Assembly: GCF_900162615.1 (NCBI RefSeq) | Contig: NZ_FUFN01000008.1 | Span: 310,001 to 374,000 of the forward strand | From: Virgibacillus proomii | GTDB taxonomy: Bacteria; Bacillota; Bacilli; Bacillales; Amphibacillaceae | Length of the DNA stretch: 64,000 nt | Direction: 5' to 3' | Shown here: positions 45,428-54,320 of the stretch, in pieces | How the letters are laid out: every line of letters begins with the position of its first letter | Numbering within the stretch: position 1 is the first letter of the stretch | Notes under the pieces: model-generated | Told to the model about the DNA's origin: nothing | Database searches by the model: none | Seen by the model: the letters and a program-made list of their open reading frames with translations, nothing else | Program-made: the position numbers and the translations under genes

Positions 45428-45838
45428 ATGAAAAAGAGCATGGCTGCTTTACTTATGACTATTCTTCTGTTGCTAAGCGGTTGTTCTCTGTTAGAAGAAG
45501 CAACGGATTCATTCGATTATGCCACGGAAGCAACCGAATATATCAATAACTTAAGTGAGTTTGCTGAAGAAGCATCATCGTTAGAAGCAGATCAATTGGT
45601 TGCACGTTTAGAAGACTTAACAGGTACAATAGAAAATTTTACTAAGATTGAACCGCCAACTATCGCAGAGAATATACATCAGGAGCTGGCCTATAAAAGT
45701 GAAGCATTGTTGGAAATAATTAATAATATTATCAATCAAGGTGAGATTACCGTTGAACAACTACAAGAAACAGAGATTTACCAAACAATAGAAAATATCA
45801 TATCTCTTAAAGTACAAATTGAACAGCTTGAATTATAG
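45428..45838 (+). CDS. Small lipoprotein (DUF6376-like)
   Basis: A 136-residue protein starting MKKSMAALLMTILLLLSGCS, a signal peptide with lipobox LSGC. The mature part is acidic and helical (TEATEYINNLSEFAEEASSL, then PPTIAENIHQEL). Composition and the IAENIHQEL segment recall the DUF6376 lipoprotein family of Bacillus (from memory). The start is after AAAGGA at 12 bases. Function unknown. Confidence 0.75.
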   Translation: MKKSMAALLMTILLLLSGCSLLEEATDSFDYATEATEYINNLSEFAEEASSLEADQLVARLEDLTGTIENFTKIEPPTIAENIHQELAYKSEALLEIINNIINQGEITVEQLQETEIYQTIENIISLKVQIEQLEL

Positions 45839-45914
45839 TATACAGGGGTACTACATGCCTTAAGAGTTCATGTCGAACGAATTTTGGCATGTTGTTATCT
45901 CCTACCTATACTTC

Positions 45915-46337
45915 CTATTCAAAAAACTTCATATGTTTCTTTTCTTCTCTATAATAGGCTAATCGATCAGCTAAGAATCCCGTATGGAATTCAAATTTAT
46001 GTCCATCTGGATCTGTAAAATAAATGGATTGCTTATCCCGATTATCTCTTTTTCTCCCCTCTAAAATATTTACACGTAACGCTTTTAGTTTGTCATACAT
46101 CGCTTGAAAATCATCTTCATCAATTGTAAATGCAATATGTGTATAAGACTGGTGAAATTCCTGACGTGGAATGTCTTTCTCCTCGTTTAAAGCAAGCCAA
46201 AGTCCGTTAAAATCAAAATAGGCTGTTCGCCTTCCCTGAACTAGTAGCGTAGCATCAAAGACTTGTTGATAAAATTTAATGGATCTTTTTAAATCAGAAA
46301 CGGAAAATAATAAATGATTAATCCCCTGAATATTCAT
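45915..46337 (-). CDS. fosB: Metallothiol transferase FosB (fosfomycin resistance)
   Basis: Opens the epoxide of fosfomycin with bacillithiol (or cysteine) using a divalent metal. The 140 residues match B. subtilis FosB closely: INHLLFSVSDLKRSIKFYQ (metal His7), YTHIAFTI (metal His), GRKRDNRDKQSIYFTDPDG and KFEFHTG (metal Glu). ATG 46337 follows GGGAGG and is the conserved start; upstream codons are spurious. Likely intrinsic rather than acquired resistance. It also implies that the host makes bacillithiol. Confidence 0.93.
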   Translation of the reverse strand: MNIQGINHLLFSVSDLKRSIKFYQQVFDATLLVQGRRTAYFDFNGLWLALNEEKDIPRQEFHQSYTHIAFTIDEDDFQAMYDKLKALRVNILEGRKRDNRDKQSIYFTDPDGHKFEFHTGFLADRLAYYREEKKHMKFFE

Positions 46338-46719
46338 TTTTCCTCCCTCTGTAAATACGTATATGAAAAAGCTTATGATAAAAAACATAACAAAATAAAC
46401 AAACTATGTATAAGCATCGTCGGTGCCAATTACGTTCATCAAGTTGATTGTTTCTCATAAGTATTAGTCCATTTTGATGTGAAATAATGAATTTCTCCTT
46501 ACGTACATTTTTTACTATCAATAAGTTGATATTTAACAAATACAGTTTTCGGTAATCTTTATACATCCCATTTGTATTTTGTAAAATTAGCCTGTTACAG
46601 TACTGTTTTTTTCAAAAATCAGGCAAATAAAACATAAAAAATTGTAAATCAAAGGTTCCATTCTATACGGGACTGCTTCACTATTCATCATAAGGTCTCC
46701 TATTTATAAGAGAGTTGAC

Positions 46720-46827
46720 TTATTCTTTATCATAACTATTTTTCGCTTTTCGCTTATTCAAATAGTTTTTGATAACAGGATAAATAATTGGTCCATATTT
46801 AATAAGTTTCCGAATTAACTTTTTCAT
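46720..46827 (-). CDS. Short basic peptide, conserved-type Bacillaceae small protein
   Basis: A 35-residue frame starting MKKLIRKLIKYGPIIYPVIK and ending NKRKAKNSYDKE, with AGGAGG eight bases before the ATG. Basic and amphipathic at the N-terminus. Peptides of this kind are common in Bacillaceae; function unknown. The rest of the 46338-47024 gap shows no gene. Confidence 0.6.
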   Translation of the reverse strand: MKKLIRKLIKYGPIIYPVIKNYLNKRKAKNSYDKE

Positions 46828-47024
46828 AAATACGCCTCCTTGTACAAGTCTACTTCTATCATACCTTATTATGATATCAGTCAAACCATTTCCTTATATT
46901 CGTTTATCCCTTATTATGCCCTACCGGTTATTCTTTAATTGCATGATCCACAATATTATGTTTAAGCCCAATTATTCTGCTCATACTAAGGCTATATCGA
47001 ATAGTTAGAAAAGGAATGATTAAT

Positions 47025-47378
47025 ATGGAATCGTCAAAAATCTCTTCAAAAGAAGCATTACTCGAATATAAACAAGGTATTGGAACATTTTCTGAAAAAA
47101 TGCCTGCATTTACTCAAAAATACAATGATTTTACCGAAGCTTGCTTTGCAGAAGGGAGGATTTCAGCAAAAGTTAAACAATTAATCGCTCTCGGGATCAG
47201 CATCCATGCCCAAGATGAATATTGTATTATCTACCATACCAAAGGTTGTCTTGATCAAGGTTGTACTGAACAGGAAATACTGGAAACAATTGCAGTTACA
47301 TCTGCCTTCGGTGGTGGAGCTTCTATGAGTCAAGGAGTAACACTGGTTCAAACATGTATAAGAGACTTCCAAGCCTAG
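47025..47378 (+). CDS. Carboxymuconolactone decarboxylase/AhpD-family protein
   Basis: A 117-residue helical protein of the CMD/AhpD fold: EKMPAFTQKYNDFTEACFAEG, KVKQLIALGISIHAQDEYCI, then HTKGCLDQGCTEQEILETI. E-x-C-x3-H-x3-C resembles the AhpD active-site arrangement, so a thiol oxidoreductase role is possible. ATG 47025 has AAAGGA nine bases before it; the ATG at 47016 abuts that site. A weak hairpin AGCCTG/CAGGCT follows. Confidence 0.8.
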   Translation: MESSKISSKEALLEYKQGIGTFSEKMPAFTQKYNDFTEACFAEGRISAKVKQLIALGISIHAQDEYCIIYHTKGCLDQGCTEQEILETIAVTSAFGGGASMSQGVTLVQTCIRDFQA

Positions 47379-47519
47379 ACGATACTGGTAAAATGAATTA
47401 GTATAGCCTGCTGAATAGATTTCAACAGGCTTCCATACGTATATATTATAAAATGCTAAATTTTAAATTAGTACTAAACAGACGAAACTTCACAAGTGCA
47501 AAAGCTAGAGACGCTCAGA

Positions 47520-47940
47520 TTAGCAGTGTAGTACAAACTGGACATTTTCTAAAAGATACAGGGAAACTTCATTCAAAGAGTACTTTTCTTCCTAAAACAA
47601 TAGATCAAAGGCTAAGTTCGCAGGCGTCCTTGAAAAACCGTGATGTGTCGCGCTGGTGTAGCTTTTTTTCCTTAAAAAACTGCGATATGTCGTTGACGTA
47701 GCTTTCCTTGTTCTTGAAAAATCGCCGTGTATTGCTGTCGCAGCAACTCTGTCCTTAAAAACCGCGATGATTATTCAAGAAGCTTTCCTTGTCCTGTCAA
47801 TCCAAGCAAATGGAGGAATTTAGGAGTCGTTTCTCTAAAAAATAAGCAGATTTTTGCAAAAATATTCGAGATAAGAAAAACATGTTCCTGCAACAGGGGT
47901 ATACAGACACCTGAGCAAGAAGCCCGCTTTTAGTCGATCT
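47520..47940 (+). repeat. Composite repeat, plus-strand copy, with R5 units
   Basis: Matches 38999-39441 in inverted orientation block by block. Between GCTAAGTTCGCAGGCGTCC and the AAGAAGCTTTCCTTGTC block it carries four R5 units of about 45 bases (CTTGAAAAACCGTGATGTG; TAAAAAACTGCGATATGTCG; CTTGAAAAATCGCCGTG; CTTAAAAACCGCGATG). The start near 47555 resembles an R1 left end (GATA-CAGGGAAACTTCATTC). No gene is visible in 47379-48090. Confidence 0.8.
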
Positions 47941-48090
47941 TCCTCTTCATCTATATTTTGCTGCAAGTCTTACAAAAAGCCCTTTATTATTAGCTGTTTT
48001 AAAACATTAAAGACTCGTAAAGATTTTAAGTTTTAGTATTAAAATTAAGTTAAAGCAACAAGGTGATCGTTTAAAGGACTTCTTAACCCC

Positions 48091-48576
48091 TTAAAGATAC
48101 AGCGTCATCCGGATCGTATTTAACTTATGTCCGGCAAAATCCTCTGTAAATTCCTCCACTATTTTAAAGCCTTTTCGCTCATAAAACCGCTTACCAATTT
48201 CATTATCCTGTTCTACATTTAAATACATTATATTAACTTCTTTTAGGTATTCTAATCCAGCTTTTAACAGGGCTGTTCCTATACCCATCGCTTGATAGTC
48301 CGGTAGTAAGTAGATTGCATTTAACTCAGAAACTCCTTGTTCTGTCATTGGGGAATAATTTGCAAAGCCAACAACTTTCCCATCAAGTTCGGCAACAAAC
48401 AGATGCGAAAACATTAACCTTTTCGCTAACATTTCCTTACGATATGCACGAGCCAAAAATTCTTCTTGAATTGACATAGGTATAATCCCTTGATACGTAG
48501 TATGCCAGCTTTTTCTTGCTACTTGTTGTACGGCCTCTATATCCTTCTCGGTCATCTGGCGGATTACATAATTCAT
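48091..48576 (-). CDS. GNAT-family N-acetyltransferase
   Basis: A 161-residue single GNAT domain: IRQMTEKDIEAVQQVARKSW, ELDGKVVGFANYSP, LNAIYLLPDYQAMGIGTALL (acetyl-CoA loop QAMGIG) and YERKGFKIVEEF. All four GNAT motifs are present. Substrate unknown. The start at 48576 follows a weak GAAAGGGA site. Confidence 0.85.
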   Translation of the reverse strand: MNYVIRQMTEKDIEAVQQVARKSWHTTYQGIIPMSIQEEFLARAYRKEMLAKRLMFSHLFVAELDGKVVGFANYSPMTEQGVSELNAIYLLPDYQAMGIGTALLKAGLEYLKEVNIMYLNVEQDNEIGKRFYERKGFKIVEEFTEDFAGHKLNTIRMTLYL

Positions 48577-48766
48577 TACTATTTCCCTTTCTGCACGAAT
48601 TATAAGAGGATGTTAAAATTTCATAAAAATGATGTAGCGAATTTGATCGTACATTGTGTGTTTAGAATATTACCATTTTAGCGCTAAAGTTTAGACTACA
48701 CAGCGAAATTTTAGCGATTATCTGCGCTCTAGGGTTGGCGTTTGCCAAGTTTTCTTATTATCTGGG

Positions 48767-48818
48767 AAACAATATCTGTTTCTACATGGCGGTGGATATC
48801 TTTTTTACAAGTAGCTTC
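48767..48818 (+). repeat. R6 short repeat, copy 2
   Basis: AATATCTGTTTCTACATGGC, GGTGGATATC and GTAGCTTC correspond to 38881-38930. The rest of 48577-49019 has no convincing gene. Confidence 0.45.
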
Positions 48819-49019
48819 GGCCAGCTTATGCGTTCGTCCCTCAAGATCGTTTTATTTCTCCTTCGTACGGACCAAAATTTAAGCTTGTCAGGGCTTGCCA
48901 TAGCACTAGCTTTTTTTCTTAGCTAGCAAGTATTTCACTGCATACACTCTACTAGAAAACTAGTCACTCTCGAACTAATCTGGTTTATTTATCTTCTCTA
49001 TTAAATACGTATGAATAGC

Positions 49020-49391
49020 TTAATTTTGAATTTTATTCCGTTGTAAGGATGGAGGACAAAGATAATTGTATTCTTTAATTTTTTTGTTGATACGTTTCAC
49101 TTTTTTCTTTCTCTCTTTACTTTCTGATTTAGACAAACCCTTCTTCAATGCATCAATTTCATTTGCCAGTTCAATCCATTTTGGAAGAATATAATTATCT
49201 TTCATCGTTTTATAAAGCTGCTTATCTTCTGGATTCATATAATCATTTCTTAGTTTCAATGGTTTTCCTTTTCCAGGTAAGTGATCGAAATGTCCCTCTT
49301 TTTCTGCTCTTTTTACTATCTCACTAATTGGATCCACATATTGAAGGCGTTCATCAAGCTCATATTCATTTTTTGCATCCTTTTTATCCAA
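49020..49391 (-). CDS. DUF1992 (DnaJ-homologue C28-type) protein
   Basis: The 123 residues contain the DUF1992 core DPISEIVKRAEKEGHFDHLP and GKGKPLKL at positions 20-47, followed by a lysine-rich helical tail (KSESKERKKKVKRINKKI). The core is shared with the human DNAJC28 C-terminal part and many bacterial proteins (YhdN-type). Function unknown. Confidence 0.83.
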   Translation of the reverse strand: MDKKDAKNEYELDERLQYVDPISEIVKRAEKEGHFDHLPGKGKPLKLRNDYMNPEDKQLYKTMKDNYILPKWIELANEIDALKKGLSKSESKERKKKVKRINKKIKEYNYLCPPSLQRNKIQN

Positions 49392-49503
49392 CCTTTCGCC
49401 TCCTCATATATTTTTGTTCTTCATTTACCATTCGACAAATAGTTTTCTTTACCTTCCTATTTCACCAAATAGTTTTAAAATCGTACCTATCATCATCTGA
49501 AAC

Positions 49504-50169
49504 TCAGTAACTGTATACCAACTCAACTGCTGCTTCTATTTCAATTTGTCCTGGCTGAATAGGGGGTGCAAAGCCTTCTGTAGTTGCGGCGGCTGTTTTA
49601 TAGATAGCTGGTGGATTAATGGTTCGTTCAACAATACGAATTGGCATTGGGAATATGGGAAGCTTTAATGTGTTAGCAATGATATATGATTTACGCTTAG
49701 CATCTTGTAAAGCGGACTGAAGCGCATTTTCATACAATATATCTGTTTGATCTGTTGTAAAACGAATATCGGTTATACGATTTACTCCTTGGTTGACAAC
49801 AGTATCAATAACAATACCGACCTGATCGATGTGTGTTAACCTAACTTGCAACATATGCATAACTTGATACCTTTGATTAAACTGCTTACCATTTTGATAA
49901 TCATACTTTGGATTAATTATAAAGGCTGAGGTTTGAATATTTTTATTAGGGATACCTAAATTAACTAAAGTTTGAAGCACCTTATTCATTTTTTCTGTAT
50001 TTTCCTGTTGAGCTTTGTGAAGGGATTTATTTTCTGTTACCACTCCTAATTGGACAATGGCAACATTAGGCTTTACAGCTACCTTTCCATTTCCATACAC
50101 TTTCATCGTTCTAGCATCCGGCAAACTAACGGAAGCAGGCGGTTGATTATCAGATTGCATATATGACAT
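49504..50169 (-). CDS. SIMPL-domain (DUF541) protein
   Basis: A 221-residue protein: TMKVYGNGKVAVKPNVAIVQ, GVVTENKSLHKAQQENTEKM, QTSAFIINPKYDY and the end IEIEAAVELVYSY follow the SIMPL family. There is no signal peptide, so it is probably cytoplasmic or surface-attached. ATG 50169 is ten bases after AGAGGAG, better supported than the ATG at 50211. Function unknown; relatives include oxidative-stress-linked periplasmic proteins. Confidence 0.85.
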   Translation of the reverse strand: MSYMQSDNQPPASVSLPDARTMKVYGNGKVAVKPNVAIVQLGVVTENKSLHKAQQENTEKMNKVLQTLVNLGIPNKNIQTSAFIINPKYDYQNGKQFNQRYQVMHMLQVRLTHIDQVGIVIDTVVNQGVNRITDIRFTTDQTDILYENALQSALQDAKRKSYIIANTLKLPIFPMPIRIVERTINPPAIYKTAAATTEGFAPPIQPGQIEIEAAVELVYSY

Positions 50170-50434
50170 AGGTACATCACTCCTCTTTAGAGTATATGCA
50201 TGACGGCACATAATGATATAATAACTTTCCTAGCGGTACCCTTCCAGAATTACAGCCTAAGCTATTTTAACTTTAGCAAAAATTTATCTTACTAATAATT
50301 TCAATTCCTTTATTTTAATTACTAAAAACAATTATGCTCACTTTCTTATCAAGTTTAGCCTTGGAAAAACTTCTGCTTTTTTCGAACTTTTTTACAATGA
50401 ATTTGGTCATGTACTCATAAATATAAGCTTTCAC

Positions 50435-50989
50435 CTATAACCAGTAATCGGGGTCCGACATTCTTATTTCTTCCACGACATCATCTAAATCAGAGGGTGT
50501 AATGATATAAATATCGTTTTCATTCATCATTTGCTTGGCAGCTTCATAAAAAAAATGCGTACTACCGGGGTATTCTTGATCCATTAATATTAAACACGCA
50601 TCACTTTTATCAGTTAACCACATATTTTTTGTTTTAAATTGATAGGCTCCTCTATATTCACCTTGATAGATTGGTTTATAGAAATCTGCGGTAGCTATAA
50701 TTGCTTGATATTTCTCCTGAAGTTGCTCCGGCCAGCGACTATCCTGATTCTCAAACGGTGGAAAAACCCCTAATTTAACTTCATATGTCTCTTGTAATTC
50801 TAATACTGCTTCCGCAGCCCACAACTCAACACCCATCTGTCCAGAAATCAGCACCCATTCTACTCCTGCTTCAATTAATGGAATAAGTCTTTTTTCAAGA
50901 GCAGCTTTAATATATGTAATCCGTTCATCCTCTTCATTGAAAATATTGATCTCCATCGGTTTATAGCCTGTTACAGTTAATATTTTCAT
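50435..50989 (-). CDS. ypsA: SLOG-domain protein YpsA (DUF1273)
   Basis: A 184-residue Rossmann-like SLOG protein. It has VTGYKPMEINIF, WVLISGQMGVELWAAEAVL (glycine-rich loop and catalytic-type Glu), LGVFPPFENQDSRWPE, and ACLILMDQEYPGSTHFFYEAA. B. subtilis YpsA affects cell division when overproduced; usually it neighbours gpsB, which is not here. A possible ligand is a nucleotide derivative (family inference). Confidence 0.88.
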   Translation of the reverse strand: MKILTVTGYKPMEINIFNEEDERITYIKAALEKRLIPLIEAGVEWVLISGQMGVELWAAEAVLELQETYEVKLGVFPPFENQDSRWPEQLQEKYQAIIATADFYKPIYQGEYRGAYQFKTKNMWLTDKSDACLILMDQEYPGSTHFFYEAAKQMMNENDIYIITPSDLDDVVEEIRMSDPDYWL

Positions 50990-51123
50990 ATTGGTTCTCC
51001 CTTTCTAAACCTTCATTTTCTATTATAGAATACAATCGTTTCCTTAAACATTAAAGTAACAAAACAGTTTCCTTCATGATAAATAAAAAGCTGACATATC
51101 ATATGCCAGCTTCTATCTTAAGT

Positions 51124-51516
51124 TTATCGCCATTTATGTGGATGTTTGCAATGTTTTGGCTTGTGACAGTCGTATCCCATTCCTGGTGCCATTGCTCCCG
51201 CTACCTGTCCTGGTCCGTATCCTGGCGCCATTGCTCCTGCTACTTGACCTGCACCATAACCCGGTGCCATTGCTCCTCCTACTTGTGGAGGAACATTGTA
51301 AGAACCTCCATACACGTCTACACAGCTATTCGTATTTTGCACTGAGGTCGAATGTGGAAATACATGCTTATTTATCGTAGTATGGTGATTGTGAACAGTT
51401 GTGTGAGATGGATGAATATGCTCTACTACATCTTCGCTACATTGTTTAACACAATTATATTTTGTAGGATGAACAACTTTCGGTGGATAACCACAATATC
51501 CGTGATGATGTCTCAT
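51124..51516 (-). CDS. cotD: CotD-family spore coat protein
   Basis: A 130-residue protein rich in His, Pro, Tyr and Cys: HHHGYCGYPPKVVHPTKYNC, EHIHPSHTTVHNHHT, INKHVFPHSTS. The C-terminal third carries three copies of GAMAPGYG with GQVA linkers, and ends with HKPKHCKHPHKW. The first half is typical of CotD, an inner-coat component. The start follows GAAAGGGG. A SigK-like promoter lies upstream. Confidence 0.88.
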   Translation of the reverse strand: MRHHHGYCGYPPKVVHPTKYNCVKQCSEDVVEHIHPSHTTVHNHHTTINKHVFPHSTSVQNTNSCVDVYGGSYNVPPQVGGAMAPGYGAGQVAGAMAPGYGPGQVAGAMAPGMGYDCHKPKHCKHPHKWR

Positions 51517-51549
51517 AAAAATTCCCCTTTCCTATGATTGGTACACTAA

Positions 51550-51577
51550 TAACCTATGGCAAGTAACTAATTTTTGT
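51550..51577 (-). promoter_or_regulatory. SigK-type promoter of the cotD-like gene
   Basis: On the minus strand CATAGGTTA (51550-51558) fits the SigK -10 consensus CATANNNTA, with AC at 51576-51577 at a 17-base distance. A GerE-like TAGGT overlaps. Late mother-cell expression is what a coat gene requires. Confidence 0.7.
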
Positions 51578-51827
51578 ATATGGCAATCACCTATGAAGCG
51601 GGATAATTCTTTTTTTCTGTCTCTTTCTACTTCATTATAAGAAACAAGTGCATTATCATCTTGAAAAGTTGTACCACAGTTTTTTTAGACGATAAAACAC
51701 TGCGATTAGAAGCTCCTATGCATATACTTCTATTACATTCATAAATGTTTTCAACGGTAACAACTTCTATCCAAAATTTTATAAACTTTCTAATCACCAA
51801 AGCAAGCACGAAAATTGTTCACTTGCT

Positions 51828-52516
51828 TTAGCCAATGATTCCTGTCTTTTTTCCATAAAGAAGCAACTGCTCAAATGGATCTCCTTCTAAACCTAATAGC
51901 TTACAAAAACAAGCCTCTGTGTTCATTCCTTCCTGCTTTAAGCGGATAACTTCTTTCTTTAATGCCGGGTTTTGTTTTATTAAATGGTCTTCAATTACCA
52001 TATGGAGATAAGCATTCTGTTGATCAACGGCCTGCTTTTGTCCAAACAGTTCAAATATAAATGTATGAAACTGAAAATTTGCCTTTATTACTTCTTGATC
52101 TCTGATTCTCTTTCTTTTTATGATGAAATCTGGAAAACCACTGTAAAAACGTCTTATATCTGATTCTAACTTATCTAAATGAAACGCTTGTAAAATAATA
52201 TCTAAGTCGGAATCCTCTATATAAAGTGAAACTTCATTCAGTAGGGATTTTCCTTCTTCCCCTACTGAATGTTAGTTGAACGAATCGGGAATTTAGGTGC
52301 CGTTATCTCCCACTTGGACTTCTTCGTATTTTCCACAATTCTTGAAGTGGGGTCTTACGGCACCTTACATTCGGGATAGATAGCTAGTGGATAAGTACCA
52401 CATAAAACGGGATGATAATGTTGTAAATCGTTTAAAATATGTAACTGAAGAATTGTTTTATATGCTTCTTGCTGTCTAATGTCTCCTGTTCGCAAACGCT
52501 CAATAGAATGAATCAT
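51828..52516 (-). pseudogene. DUF4269 gene interrupted by R1
   Basis: The 5' part (52516-52379) reads MIHSIERLRTGDIRQQEAYK..CGTYPLAI. The 3' part resumes after R1 as IEDSDLDIILQAFHLDKLES and continues uninterrupted to LLLYGKKTGIIG at 51828. GTxPLxI..EDSDLDI is the nucleotidyltransferase-like signature of DUF4269. Removing the 152-bp R1 and one ATA joins both halves in frame. Neither half shows other damage, so the insertion looks recent. Confidence 0.88.
52224..52375 (+). repeat. R1 repeat inside the DUF4269 gene
   Basis: A 152-bp short form. Left context CTCTAT-ATA, right context ATA-GATAGC. Hairpin 1 is CATTCAGTAGGG/CCCTACTGAATG; the distal stem AGGTGCCGT/ACGGCACCT with CCCACTT/AAGTGGG is perfect. 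Confidence 0.92.
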
Positions 52517-52548
52517 TTTCTATCACCTTCTTGATAAAACCTGTACAT

Positions 52549-53105
52549 CTATGTACCACGTTGAAATGCTGAGCGAATCATTTCTTCATTCTTTCCAGTG
52601 TAATGCGCCCATGCCTGAACAGGCTGAAGTTCTGGCAGTTTACTTGTTAAATTCATAACTTCTTGACTACCTTCAAGAAAAACGTGTAAATAAGAAAGAA
52701 AAGGGGTAAAACCATTTCTTCTATACCAATTTAATACCCAAGGATCATCTCTGGTCCATGCTTCTAAATAAGCTAAACCTTTTTCCAAAGCAATTGTCTC
52801 TACTTTTTTTAATAATCGCCAAGCAATTCCTTTCGTTGATAATCGGGATGGACAGCAAGATACCAAATCATTCCGCCACACTTATTATTATTTCCAGTAC
52901 AGACCGAATTTGGCTCTGATTCATACTCAACATCAATTAAACCAAATACTCTATTATCTTTTATAGCCACCAACTCAATAGCAAGACTATCATACTGCTC
53001 TTTTTTTTGAAAAACATTGTCATAGTAAGCAGTGTCTAAATATGCTAAAACTCGGCACTCCAGCCAACTTTTTTCATAAGCAGATGTGTACGCTTTTATT
53101 TTCAT
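52549..53105 (-). pseudogene. GNAT acetyltransferase gene with a frameshift
   Basis: The N-terminal frame reads MKIKAYTSAYEKSWLECRVL to WYLAVHPDYQRK and then runs off. The next frame continues GIAWRLLKKVETIALEKG to the stop at 52549. One missing A in the run at about 52831-52834 (CGAAAGG for CGAAAAGG) explains the break exactly. Joined, the product is a normal GNAT with the QRKGIA acetyl-CoA loop. This is either a true single-base loss or a sequencing error. ATG 53105 follows AAAGGGG. Confidence 0.85.
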
Positions 53106-53129
53106 ACGTTTCCCCTTTGTCATTCGTTC

Positions 53130-53519
53130 TTAATTTGCTTGATTCTGCTCTTTTAGCAAATCTCTAATTTCTCTGAGCAATTCCTCTTGTGGATTGACCT
53201 CTGGCTCTTGTTCTACAGTTCCCTCCTTTTTCTCCCGTTTAAACTTCATTACTAAACGAATAAATAAGAAAATAGACCCGGAAATAATAAAGAAATCAAT
53301 AATCGACTGAATAAACAGTCCATAATTTATCTCGGCTTCCCCAACGTTATGAGACAAATGACTAAAATCAATCCCATTCATTAAAATTCCGATGAGTGGT
53401 GTAATTATATTTTCAACTAGCGATGTAACAATTGCACTAAAAGCTGTACCAATTACAACTGCAACAGCTAAGTCAACTACATTTCCTTTAAACGCAAATT
53501 CTTTAAAGTCTTTCCACAT
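53130..53519 (-). CDS. mscL: Large-conductance mechanosensitive channel
   Basis: A 129-residue membrane protein that opens under high membrane tension and releases solutes on osmotic downshock. FKEFAFKGNVVDLAVAVVIG is the typical N-terminal helix and first membrane segment, with NIITPLIGIL; the second segment is FIQSIIDFFIISGSIFLFIR, followed by a charged C-terminal helix (PQEELLREIRDLLKEQN). ATG 53519 has AAGGGG at nine bases. The upstream TTG is not needed. Confidence 0.95.
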   Translation of the reverse strand: MWKDFKEFAFKGNVVDLAVAVVIGTAFSAIVTSLVENIITPLIGILMNGIDFSHLSHNVGEAEINYGLFIQSIIDFFIISGSIFLFIRLVMKFKREKKEGTVEQEPEVNPQEELLREIRDLLKEQNQAN

Positions 53520-53884
53520 ACAAAGCAACCCCTTATAAAATGGTATATATTAAATAATAACAAAATTACATTAACATGTGTGTGCAAAAAGAAGATACAT
53601 AAAATTCATTTTAGGAGTGGTTTTCTCCTTGATCGGTAGTAAAAACAATCATTTAGAAAGCCGTTTTTCTCTTAAGATCGTCGTCAGTAAAAAATGGTTG
53701 AATTAGAGAAATAGGGGGAAATTTTTACAGAAACATCTTCTATACTAAGTTGTCTATTCTATGATGAAATTCCCTGTGTCATTTTACCCAACTTTTTGAA
53801 CATCCTCTAATACATTTAAAAACAATTTACATATCTGGTTTATAAAAAAATTGCTTGCATTAACAAAGATATACCTCTAAAAGC
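53520..53884. other. Spacer without a recognisable gene
   Basis: AT-rich, with no recognised repeat or coding pattern. Confidence 0.45.
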
Positions 53885-53919
53885 AAATTCTCCCACATCC
53901 ATACGGTACGGGAGAATTT
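53885..53919 (-). terminator. Terminator of sspP
   Basis: AAATTCTCCC pairs perfectly with GGGAGAATTT across a 15-base loop; on the minus strand GCTTTTAG follows. Confidence 0.8.
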
Positions 53920-53962
53920 ATGAAGACTTGTTCCACTACAATTTTCATTATTTGCCTTTTGT

Positions 53963-54112
53963 CTAAAGCCCATGATGTGGATTATGCTTTTGTCCAGCAT
54001 GATTGGCTGTTTTTACTTTTTTAGAACCACTTAACGGTTCACCATATGGTTGGTTAGGGCTTTCCGGCAAGTTCGGATGCTCCTGCTGCTTAAGTCCTTT
54101 CGGTTTACCCAA
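53963..54112 (-). CDS. sspP: Small acid-soluble spore protein P (CotL/SspP)
   Basis: A 49-residue frame starting with TTG at 54112, six bases after AGGAGGG, and reading GKPKGLKQQEHPNLPESPNQ, then YGEPLSGSKKVKTANHAGQK and HNPHHGL. The PEPLSGSKKVK..NH..QKHN core is that of B. subtilis SspP, a minor forespore protein. An in-frame ATG seven codons upstream overlaps the ribosome site and is less likely. It has its own terminator. Confidence 0.9.
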   Translation of the reverse strand: MGKPKGLKQQEHPNLPESPNQPYGEPLSGSKKVKTANHAGQKHNPHHGL

Positions 54113-54280
54113 AAAAATCCCTCCTATCATGCATTTGTATCAGTTTTTGTAATTATTATCCCATTTATTCGTTCTATAGCGAGGTTGTAAAATTGACTCA
54201 ACATAGCTTTAATCAGGAGCATTCTTTCTAGAAGGAAATTAATTTAGCAAGTAAACAAGTGACACACTCTTTTTGTATGA

Positions 54281-54319
54281 AAAAATCCAGATAAAGGCTC
54301 TACCCTTATCTGGATTTTT
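54281..54319 (-). terminator. Terminator of ppaC
   Basis: AAATCCAGATAA/TTATCTGGATTT with a short loop and T-run on the minus strand, directly adjoining the ppaC stop codon. Confidence 0.88.
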
Positions 54320-54320
54320 C

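Noticed and set aside
46318..46566. 82-codon minus-strand frame upstream of fosB
   Set aside because: Overlaps the fosB ribosome site in another frame and resembles no protein.
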